DNA of 56,154 bases from Actinomycetota bacterium. GTDB taxonomy: Bacteria; Actinomycetota; Acidimicrobiia; IMCC26256; VFJJ01. Every line of letters starts with the position of its first letter. Within the stretch, counting starts at the first letter, position 1. The stretch is taken from assembly GCA_009886115.1 (NCBI GenBank), contig VFJJ01000100.1:1-56154 (forward strand), in the 5' to 3' direction. Of the stretch, positions 49,836 to 56,154 are shown piece after piece. The notes under the pieces were generated by a model. The model had not been told where the DNA came from. It did no database searches and saw only the letters and a list, made by a program, of their open reading frames with translations. The position numbers and the translations under genes are program-made.

Positions 49836-49898
49836 TTCGATGGTGTGGGGTGCGGGCGGCCATGGGCCGCGCCTGGGCGGCGACGCGGCGTTCCCGGT

Positions 49899-51371
49899 TC
49901 AGTCCGAATGAGCAGGGCGGGCCTCGATCGCCGCCTCCCGGTACCGCTCGCGTACACCGACGGCGTCGACCGACGGGCGGGGGTCGACCGTGATCCCGAC
50001 GCCGAGTCCCCACGCCACGGCGACGTCCTGGAGTGGCACTTCCAGCATGATCGCCGCGGCCTGGACGCAGGCTCCGGTGGCTACCGTCTCGTCGGCCGAC
50101 GGGACCAGCACGGCAGCACCGAGGAGGTCGGCGAGGCGTTGTCGGTAGGCCGGCGAGCGCGACCCTCCGCCCACCAGGTACACGGCCCCGTCGGCACCCA
50201 CGCCGTTTCGCCTCAGCTCGTCGAGGCCCTCGAGCAGGCCGCAGACCACGCCGTCGAACGCGGCCAGGGCCACCTGCTCGCGGGTGGTCGAGGTACGCAG
50301 GCCGATCAGGCGGCCGGTGGCGTTGGGCCGGTTGGGGGTCCGCTCACCGTCGAAGTACGGGACGAGCACCGGCCCCCCGATATAGCGGGAGCTGGCCTGG
50401 GTCATCGCCATCTCCGACAGCTCCGCAATATCGACCCCGAGCAGGTGGGCCACGGTGTCGGTGACCTTGGTGGCGTTGAGCGTGCAGACCAAGGGGAGAA
50501 AGCGACCGGTCGCGTCGGCGAATCCGGCCACGGCCCCGGCGGGATCGGCGGTGGGGGTCTCCGACACCGAGTAGACCGTGCCCGATGTGCCGATCGAGAA
50601 GGCGACGTCGCCGGCTCGGAGCCCGAGCCCGAGAGCTGCAGCCATGTTGTCGCCGGTCCCCGGGCCGACGAGCACCGGGGCCGGGAGTTCCAGCGCGGCG
50701 GCCCCGTCGGCGGTGATGGTGCCGGCCATCTCGGTCGGCCCGAGCACGCTGGGGAGGGCCTCGGCCGGGAGACCGAGTTCGCCCAGTATCTCGGCGACGT
50801 ACCCGGTGCTCGACCACCAGCCGGTTCCCGATGCGTCGCCGCGGTCGGTTACGGCGCGGCCGCACAAGCGGTATGTGAGCCAATCGTGGGGGAGCATCAC
50901 CGACGCGACGCGGGCCCGCACGTCGGGCTCGTGCTCGGCCAGCCAGGCCAGCTTGGTCACCGTGAACGACGCCGTGGGCACCGAGCCGGTGGTCGCGGCC
51001 CACCACCCGGCTCCGTGGCGTTCGACCAGGGCGGCCGCCTGAGGGGCCGACGTCGTGTCGTTCCAGAGCTTGGCCGGGCGTAGCACGCCTCCTTCGGCGT
51101 CGAGCACGACCATTCCGTGCTGCTGGGCGCCGACCGAGACGGCGCACACGCGCCGGCGATGCTCGCCCAGCTGCGCCATGGCCTCCACCAGAGCCCCCCA
51201 CCATTCGGCCGGGTCCTGTTCCGAGACCGGCGGATGGGTCGGCGGATGGGCCGCTCGGCCGACGGCCACGACCTCACCGGTTTCGAGCAGGCGAGCCTCG
51301 ACCTTGGTCGACTGCGTCGAGGAATCAACGCCGATGACGATGTCGCCGGCTCGAGATCGAACGCGGTTCAT
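49899..51371 (-). CDS. xylB: Xylulokinase
   Basis: A 490-residue FGGY-family kinase. VIGVDSSTQSTKVEA is the N-terminal phosphate-binding loop, VSVGAQQHGMVVLD and DASGTGWWSS the sugar site with the catalytic aspartate, FSIGTSGTVY the adenosine loop and YFDGERTPNRPNATG the xylulokinase signature; VYLVGGGSRSPAYRQ is the second ATP motif. It phosphorylates D-xylulose. It lies 37 bp after xylA on the same strand. No xylR is adjacent. Confidence 0.93.
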   Translation of the reverse strand: MNRVRSRAGDIVIGVDSSTQSTKVEARLLETGEVVAVGRAAHPPTHPPVSEQDPAEWWGALVEAMAQLGEHRRRVCAVSVGAQQHGMVVLDAEGGVLRPAKLWNDTTSAPQAAALVERHGAGWWAATTGSVPTASFTVTKLAWLAEHEPDVRARVASVMLPHDWLTYRLCGRAVTDRGDASGTGWWSSTGYVAEILGELGLPAEALPSVLGPTEMAGTITADGAAALELPAPVLVGPGTGDNMAAALGLGLRAGDVAFSIGTSGTVYSVSETPTADPAGAVAGFADATGRFLPLVCTLNATKVTDTVAHLLGVDIAELSEMAMTQASSRYIGGPVLVPYFDGERTPNRPNATGRLIGLRTSTTREQVALAAFDGVVCGLLEGLDELRRNGVGADGAVYLVGGGSRSPAYRQRLADLLGAAVLVPSADETVATGACVQAAAIMLEVPLQDVAVAWGLGVGITVDPRPSVDAVGVRERYREAAIEARPAHSD

Positions 51372-51408
51372 GGCCGCGTGACGCGCTGCCCAGGCTCAGC
51401 GGGCACGT

Positions 51409-52743
51409 TCAGCGGGCTCGTTCGACATGGCGAGCCACGAGGTTCTCGAGCGCCTCCTGGCGACCCGACAGGCGTTCGGGCTCACCGTGGCCGAGCCCGA
51501 GGGCCCGCCCATGGAGCGACTCCAGGGTCTCGTCACCGCCGAGGATGCGTCGACCCAGCTCGCCGTCCCAACCGGAGTAACGCTCGCTGCGAACCCGGGC
51601 CAGAGCCCCGTCCTCGACGAGCGCGGCGGCGACGAGGAGAGCTCGGGCCACGGTGTCGACGCCTCCGATGTGGGCGTGGAAGAGGTCACTGCGGTCGATC
51701 GACTGGCGGCGAAGCTTGGCGTCGAAGTTGAAACCACCGGTCGTCAGCCCCCCGCCCGCGAGGATCTCGTAAAGCCCTAGGGCCATCTGCTCCACCGACA
51801 ACGGGAAGCGGTCGACATCCCAGCCCAGACGGTCGTCGCCGGCGTTGGCGTCGACGGAGCCGAAGATGCCCGCCGCCATCGCCGTGGCGATCTCGTGGGC
51901 GAAGTCGTGGCCGGCCAGCGTGGCGTGGTTGACCTCGATGTTGACCCGCACCTCGTCGGCGAGGCCGTACCGCTGGAGAAACGCATGCACCGAGGCCACG
52001 TCGAAGTCGTACTGGTGCTTCGTCGGCTCGAACGGCTTGGGCTCGACCAGGATCGTGCCGGTGAAGCCGATGCGGTGCTTGTGCTCGACGACTAGATGCA
52101 AGAGCCGCGCCATCTGGTCGAGCTCTCGCTTCATGTCGGTATTCAGCAGGGTCTCGTAGCCCTCCCGCCCACCCCAGAGCACGTAATTGTGCCCACCGAG
52201 CCGATGGGTTGCTTCGAGGCAGTGCCGCACCTGGGCCGCGGCCCAGGCGAACACCTCAGGGTCGGGGTTCGTTGCCGCTCCGGCTTGATAACGCGGGTTC
52301 GAGAACAGGTTGGCGGTACCCCACAGGAGCTGGGTACCGGTACGGCGCATGTGCATGAGCGCCTCGTCGACCATCTCGTCGAGATGGGCACACGACTCCT
52401 TGAAGCTCGTCCCCTCGGGCGCGATGTCACGGTCGTGGAAGCAGAAGAACGGCGTCCCGAGCTTCTCGAAGAACTCGAAGGCGGCGGCCATCTTGGCCCG
52501 GGCCGCGCTCATCGGATCGCTGGACGGGGCCAGCCACGGTCGATCGAGGGTTCCTGAACCGAAGACGTCGGAGCCGTCCCCGTTGAACGAATGCCAGTAA
52601 CACACGGCGAGACGAAGATGGTCTTCCATGCGGCGCCCGGCGACGACCCGGTCGCGGTCGTACCAACGGTACGCCAAGGGATTGTCGGAGTCGGGGCCCT
52701 CGTAACGGATGGGCGCCGTCACCTCGCCGAAGAACTCTGTCAT
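51409..52743 (-). CDS. xylA: Xylose isomerase, long (group II) form
   Basis: A 444-residue enzyme converting D-xylose to D-xylulose. The group II length, like E. coli XylA and unlike the ~390-residue Streptomyces enzyme, is clear. [12 protein letters not shown] contains the active-site His/Asp, [15 protein letters not shown] and [14 protein letters not shown] carry metal-ligand Glu and Lys, and [17 protein letters not shown] the second metal site. ATG at 52743 is used rather than GTG at 52746. The presence of a proteobacterial-like group II form in an actinobacterium may point to horizontal acquisition, which I cannot test here. Confidence 0.95.
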   Translation of the reverse strand: MTEFFGEVTAPIRYEGPDSDNPLAYRWYDRDRVVAGRRMEDHLRLAVCYWHSFNGDGSDVFGSGTLDRPWLAPSSDPMSAARAKMAAAFEFFEKLGTPFFCFHDRDIAPEGTSFKESCAHLDEMVDEALMHMRRTGTQLLWGTANLFSNPRYQAGAATNPDPEVFAWAAAQVRHCLEATHRLGGHNYVLWGGREGYETLLNTDMKRELDQMARLLHLVVEHKHRIGFTGTILVEPKPFEPTKHQYDFDVASVHAFLQRYGLADEVRVNIEVNHATLAGHDFAHEIATAMAAGIFGSVDANAGDDRLGWDVDRFPLSVEQMALGLYEILAGGGLTTGGFNFDAKLRRQSIDRSDLFHAHIGGVDTVARALLVAAALVEDGALARVRSERYSGWDGELGRRILGGDETLESLHGRALGLGHGEPERLSGRQEALENLVARHVERAR

Positions 52744-52775
52744 CACTGCCCCCAGTCTCGCTCAGCAGGCGCAGA

Positions 52776-52940
52776 CTACGCCGTGGGGTAGTAGCGCAGC
52801 GAGCAGCCCGCGCCTGCTCCGGGCCAGCCCGTCTCCACCTCGACATCAACCCACGCGAACTCCCCGCCCGCTGCTTGCATGCTCAGGTGCTGCGTGAACT
52901 GGCATCCTCCGCTGAGCTCGAAGACACGCGAGCTCCGACA
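52776..52940 (-). other. Possible C-terminal gene remnant
   Basis: A strongly GC3-biased frame on minus ends with AWVDVEVETGWPGAGAGCSL plus RYYPTA before TAG. It lacks a start that clears the divergent gene at 52958. It looks like the tail of a lost secreted protein in the divergent promoter region. I do not recognise it. Confidence 0.3.
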
Positions 52941-52945
52941 ACGCG

Positions 52946-52951
52946 TAGACT
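52946..52951 (+). promoter_or_regulatory. Possible leaderless -10 box
   Basis: TAGACT lies 6 bp upstream of the ATG at 52958, with no Shine-Dalgarno. No clear -35 is seen. Confidence 0.35.
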
Positions 52952-52957
52952 GCGGGG

Positions 52958-53983
52958 ATGCCGTCGCCTGTCCGCATCGCTCTGGTCGGCCTCGGTCGCA
53001 TGGGAATGGTCCACGCAACCGCGCTCGTCGTCGAGCCCTCGATCGCGGTGGTGGCCCTGGCCGATCCGGTGGAGCGTTGCCGTCGGGCCGGAGCGGCGTT
53101 GTACCCCGGTGCCGCGCTGTTCTCCGATCCCCTCGAGGCGTTCGAGCATCCCGACGTCGAGGCTTGCCTGATAGCTGCCCCAACCCCGCTCCATCCCGAT
53201 CTCGTGCGAGCGGCCTTGGGCGCGGGCGTCCATGTGCTGTGCGAGAAGCCACTGGCCTTCGACCCCGACGAGGCCGTCCGGTTGGGCGAGATGGCCGTCG
53301 CGTCCGACTGCGTCTTGCATGTCGGCCACTGGCGCCGATTCGCCCCCCCGTGGGCCTCGGCGAAGCACGCACTCCGGAGCGGCTCGATCGGCGTTCCGAC
53401 CTTCCTGCGCTTGTGCCAATGGGACGCCACCGCACCACCACCGTCGTTCTGTGACCCTGCGGTCAGCGGCGGTCTGGCCGTCGATTGCGGGGTTCACGAG
53501 TTCGACCTGGCCGAGTGGCTCACCGGGCAGCGCATCACCAGGGTCCACGCCTGGACAGGCCCGACGGCCCACCCCGAGGTGATCGCCGTGGGCGACGTCG
53601 ACAACCTCATGGTCGTCGCTGAGCTCGACGGCGGGGCCAAGGCGGTCATCGACCTCGCGCGGCACTGCCGCTACGGCGACGACGTCCGCAGCGACATTCT
53701 GGGTACCGAGGGGGCGATCTTGGTCGAGCAGCTGCCGGCCGGGCGGACGCGTCTCGGCACCGCAACCGGAATGGTCGTGATACCGGGTTCGGTGGTCGAC
53801 GACGTCACGAGCGCCGGTGTGGTTGCCCAGGCCCAGGTCTTCGCCGCTGCTGTACGCAACCCGTTGGCCGTGCACGCCGACGCTGCTGGTGCCGTGGCCA
53901 GTGCCCGAGCCACTGCGGTGGGCCTGGCGGCCGCCGTTGCCCAGCGCGTCGGGCACCCAGTCGAAGTCACCTTCGGACACTGA
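52958..53983 (+). CDS. Gfo/Idh/MocA-family oxidoreductase
   Basis: A 341-residue NAD(P)-dependent sugar or cyclitol dehydrogenase: RIALVGLGRMGMVHA (6-20) binds the cofactor, E96-K97-P98 is the catalytic motif and GGLAVDCGVHEFDLAEWL carries the active-site Asp/His. It is the third member of this family in the window and is not closely similar to the other two. Divergent from xylA and 15 bp upstream of the deacetylase-like gene, so a pairing with that gene is likely. Substrate unknown. Confidence 0.85.
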   Translation: MPSPVRIALVGLGRMGMVHATALVVEPSIAVVALADPVERCRRAGAALYPGAALFSDPLEAFEHPDVEACLIAAPTPLHPDLVRAALGAGVHVLCEKPLAFDPDEAVRLGEMAVASDCVLHVGHWRRFAPPWASAKHALRSGSIGVPTFLRLCQWDATAPPPSFCDPAVSGGLAVDCGVHEFDLAEWLTGQRITRVHAWTGPTAHPEVIAVGDVDNLMVVAELDGGAKAVIDLARHCRYGDDVRSDILGTEGAILVEQLPAGRTRLGTATGMVVIPGSVVDDVTSAGVVAQAQVFAAAVRNPLAVHADAAGAVASARATAVGLAAAVAQRVGHPVEVTFGH

Positions 53984-53998
53984 TCCCGGGAGGACGCA

Positions 53999-54877
53999 AT
54001 GATCGATGGGCCAACCGACGCCCGAGTGGTCTTCCACCAGGACGATGTCGGGATGTGTCACGGTGCCAACGTTGCGTTCCGTGAGCTGCGCGAGCTCGGT
54101 ATCGTCACGAGCGGCTCGGTCATGGTGCCCTGCCCGTGGTTCGCCGAGCTGGCCGAGATGGCGGCGGGCGAACCTGCTCTCGACACCGGCGTGCACCTCA
54201 CGCTCACCGCCGAGAAGCCGCACTACCGATGGGGCCCATTGGTGTCGGTTTCCCCGTCGGCCGGCCTCACCGATCCCGATGGTTACCTGTGGCGCGACGT
54301 CGCCAGTGTCCGCCGGAACGCGCATCCCGACGCGGTCGAGATCGAGTTCAGAGCCCAGATCGAGCGAGCCCTCGCGGCGGGGATCGACGTGACCCACCTC
54401 GATGCGCACATGGGTTGCGCGCTGGCGACCGAGTTCGCCGACATCTACCTGCGTCTCGGCACCGAGTACCGCCTGCCCATCCTGCTCACCGAGACCGTGG
54501 CCGCCTACACCCCGAACAAGCATCTCGTCGGCGTGAGCGAAGCAGCGTACGGCGAGGTCGTCGAACGGGCCCGAGAGCTCGACCAGCCGATCTTCGACCG
54601 GGCGCTCGAAACCGACTTCCAACGTACGACACCCGCGGAGGCGTTTTATCGGTCACTGATCGAGAGCATCGGACCGGGCTTGAGCTTCCTGGCCCTGCAC
54701 CCCAATGCGCCGGGCGAGATCGAGGTGATCGAGCCGGGAACGTCGTACATACGAACCGACGAGCACGCGCTGTTCGCCGATCCGGAGTTCCGTTCGTGGG
54801 TGGCCGCTCGTCCGGTCGAGTGGATCGGCTTCCGGGTTCTGCGCGACGAGTACCGCGCCCGCCGGGGAGCCCGGTAG
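53999..54877 (+). CDS. ChbG/YdjC-family carbohydrate deacetylase-like protein
   Basis: A 292-residue TIM-barrel polysaccharide-deacetylase-like enzyme. VFHQDDVGMC (11-20) with D15/D16, GVHLTLT with H66, and THLDAHMG (132-139) supply the metal and catalytic residues of the YdjC/ChbG family, which deacetylates oligo-N-acetylglucosamines and related sugars. GGGAGGACGCA lies just upstream of the ATG. It probably forms an operon with the preceding dehydrogenase. It is followed by a very strong hairpin. Confidence 0.88.
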   Translation: MIDGPTDARVVFHQDDVGMCHGANVAFRELRELGIVTSGSVMVPCPWFAELAEMAAGEPALDTGVHLTLTAEKPHYRWGPLVSVSPSAGLTDPDGYLWRDVASVRRNAHPDAVEIEFRAQIERALAAGIDVTHLDAHMGCALATEFADIYLRLGTEYRLPILLTETVAAYTPNKHLVGVSEAAYGEVVERARELDQPIFDRALETDFQRTTPAEAFYRSLIESIGPGLSFLALHPNAPGEIEVIEPGTSYIRTDEHALFADPEFRSWVAARPVEWIGFRVLRDEYRARRGAR

Positions 54878-54895
54878 CGCAGCGTCCCGTTCCGC

Positions 54896-54941
54896 AACTG
54901 TCAGCGTGGGGGGCCGTATCCGGCCCCCCACGCTGACAGTT
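54896..54941. terminator. Strong hairpin after the deacetylase gene
   Basis: A perfect 21-bp inverted repeat (left arm begins AACTGTCAGCGTGGGGGG) with a 4-bp loop TATC, lying between two convergent genes. It is the strongest terminator-like structure in the window and could serve both strands, but no long T tract follows on either side. Confidence 0.75.
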
Positions 54942-54945
54942 GGAG

Positions 54946-55006
54946 TTCTTGCTGGGTGCGACGACTTCCCCGGCGGCGCCGACCGTCTGGTCGCACCCAG
55001 TAAGAA
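54946..55006. repeat. Second, long-loop inverted repeat
   Basis: Arms TTCTTGCTGGGTGCGAC and GTCGCACCCAGTAAGAA pair over 17 bp with one mismatch around a 27-bp GC-rich loop. It lies 5 bp after the first hairpin and directly before repeat copy B. The layout resembles a small palindromic element. Confidence 0.65.
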
Positions 55007-55010
55007 AAGC

Positions 55011-55031
55011 GGGGTGAACGAGCCAGCGAAG
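55011..55031. repeat. 21-bp direct repeat, copy B
   Basis: Identical to 29573-29593, same orientation; continues with GAACGGCTC, which can pair with the upstream CGAGCC. Confidence 0.9.
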
Positions 55032-55082
55032 GAACGGCTCGAGGGGCCATGCGGCAACGACCAATCGACTCGAAGATCTCGG

Positions 55083-56027
55083 TCAGAGCAGGTCCTGGAT
55101 CGCCGTGAACCAGAGGTCGGCGAGGATGGCGTAGCCGTCGCCGTTGGGGTGGATCAGGTCCGAGGCCATCGTCGACTCGTCGGCCCAGAACGGCGCGTTG
55201 GTGTCGACGGTTCGCACGCCATGCTGTGCGGCGACCTCCTCGACGACCCGGTCGAGGCGTACGGACATGGCCGACATCAGCTGCACCTCCTCGACGGTGA
55301 CGTTGGGCAGGTAGTTGTTGAGGTAGCTGATGTCGAGCGAGCAGGGACGCAGCGACTGGTCGTCGGGCAACCCGAGGACCACCAACGCTCCTGCCTGGGA
55401 AAGCTCACTCACCGTGCGGTCCAGGTTGGCCCGGAACGTCTCTTGTGCCGCATCCTCCTCTGCCGGTGTCGTTCCCTCAGGCGAGCCGTAGTCGTAGAGG
55501 TACCAGAGGTCGTTGGAACCGATCAGCACGGTGGCCAACACCGCCCGCCCGGCGGCGACGGCTGCCCCCACCTCTTTGAGCGCAGCCCCGAGCTGACCCG
55601 GCGCGCCGTCCTGGCCATCCACCATCCCGGTGCTGTGCCAGCCCGATACGCCGAAGTTCGCCAGCGACGAGCCCGACCTGCCCGGGGCCGCGTCGATCGA
55701 CTCCGTCAGCCGGCCCACGAAGCCCAGCCCGGAATCGTCGCCCTCACCGGCGGTCAGGCTGTCGCCGAGCGCGATCACGCTGACGGGCCCCTCTCGGAGC
55801 TCGGTCACTGGCGCTGCGCCGGGGTCGGTCGCGGGGCCAGCAGTGTCGGCCGTCGGCGCAGCGGTGTCGGTCGTCGGCTCGGTCGCCCGGGCCGTCGAGT
55901 CCGTCGAGTCGGCGGGGGAGGCGGGGGAGGCGGGGGAGGCGGGCTCATCGGGAGACGAGCTGCCGCACCCGGCCGTGAGCACCAAGACGCCGACGAGCGC
56001 GAGCGTGCGACGGAACGTCCTCTTCAT
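55083..56027 (-). CDS. SGNH/GDSL-hydrolase lipoprotein
   Basis: A 314-residue secreted lipoprotein. MKRTFRRTLALVGVLVLTAG with the lipobox LTAGC is followed by a ~60-residue Ser/Pro/Thr/Ala-rich linker and then the hydrolase: block I ALGDSLTAGEG (catalytic Ser), block II-like NFGVSGWHS, block III GSNDLWY and block V DLIHPNGDGY (catalytic Asp and His). It hydrolyses an ester on the cell surface, such as an acetylated polysaccharide or a lipid. Start at 56027 puts the signal peptide at the N-terminus; a 17-residue longer form from 56078 would hide it. A Ser-Pro-Ala and Thr-Asp repeat run makes up the linker. Confidence 0.9.
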   Translation of the reverse strand: MKRTFRRTLALVGVLVLTAGCGSSSPDEPASPASPASPADSTDSTARATEPTTDTAAPTADTAGPATDPGAAPVTELREGPVSVIALGDSLTAGEGDDSGLGFVGRLTESIDAAPGRSGSSLANFGVSGWHSTGMVDGQDGAPGQLGAALKEVGAAVAAGRAVLATVLIGSNDLWYLYDYGSPEGTTPAEEDAAQETFRANLDRTVSELSQAGALVVLGLPDDQSLRPCSLDISYLNNYLPNVTVEEVQLMSAMSVRLDRVVEEVAAQHGVRTVDTNAPFWADESTMASDLIHPNGDGYAILADLWFTAIQDLL

Positions 56028-56106
56028 CCCGGAACGCTCGGTGTTGGTGCGACGGGCGGAGGCGAGGGGGGAGGCCATGGACGATTGTGCCCTTCATCGG
56101 TTGGTC

Positions 56107-56154
56107 GGCGGAGGCTGAGGCGGAGGCGGAGGCGGAGGCGGAGGCGGAGGCGGA
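56107..56154. repeat. Hexanucleotide repeat GGCGGA at the window end
   Basis: About eight copies of GGCGGA with one variant (GGCTGA) run off the window edge. It lies upstream of the GDSL lipoprotein gene. It could be part of a repetitive coding region beginning outside. Confidence 0.85.

Noticed and set aside
29573-55031. Calling the 25-kb block a proven genomic island
   Set aside because: Only a short direct repeat supports it; the integrase remnant is outside and composition cannot be measured here.

Overview
The window looks like a chromosomal segment of a high-GC actinobacterium. Codon third positions are very GC-rich, GTG/TTG starts are frequent, genes overlap by ATGA/GTGA, and a tRNA-Glu/Asp/Phe plus tRNA-Lys cluster is present. 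fliF-fliG-fliH next to lgt, together with acyl-CoA/P450-type catabolism, suggests a flagellated member of the Acidimicrobiia. That taxonomic placement is inference. All functions were assigned by reading motifs; no database search was made.

Layout. (1) 1-8.6 kb: surface-glycan genes. A partial glycosyltransferase and a TylF-like methyltransferase lie on +. They face a seven-gene overlapping operon on - (FdtA-type ketoisomerase, DegT aminotransferase, GNAT, two paralogous methyltransferases, a glycosyltransferase, an FAD enzyme) that looks like a 3-acylamino-deoxysugar pathway. (2) 8.9-12.3 kb: fliF-fliG-fliH only. They run into a convergent lgt, which is followed by fpg and a stand-alone LigD-type polymerase. 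(3) 15.5-28.6 kb: catabolic genes. There is an epoxide hydrolase, an orphan helical-repeat protein, and a long - strand series: amidohydrolase, two-domain CoA-transferase, TetR, DUF35, thiolase, EamA exporter, MDR oxidoreductase, P450 and enoyl-CoA hydratase. Two matching palindromes (CATAG-N6-CTATG/CTACG) upstream of two of these units are candidate sites of the TetR. (4) 28.6-30.2 kb: a tRNA cluster flanked by a dead tyrosine-integrase remnant and a frameshifted HNH remnant, i.e. an old insertion hotspot.

(5) 30.3-47.5 kb is the most interesting part. A desaturase-like di-iron oxygenase, a Rieske ferredoxin and a ferredoxin reductase form a tight operon resembling the rhizobial rhizopine genes mocDEF. 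It lies directly before a myo-inositol catabolic cluster (iolB, iolE-like, iolC, aldolase, Gfo/Idh, iolD, SDR). The converging operon holds a sugar ABC transporter with an oversized permease, iolG, and an Fe(II)/2-oxoglutarate dioxygenase. My reading is a system that imports O-methylated inositols or inosamines, removes the methyl group by oxidation and feeds the ring into the inositol pathway. iolA and a dedicated regulator are not in the window. (6) 47.7-56 kb: a trypsin-like protease coupled to an MFS transporter, xylA-xylB, another Gfo/Idh enzyme with a ChbG/YdjC deacetylase, two strong hairpins, and a GDSL lipoprotein. A 21-bp direct repeat occurs just after the tRNA-Lys gene and again at 55.0 kb, bracketing the whole carbohydrate region.
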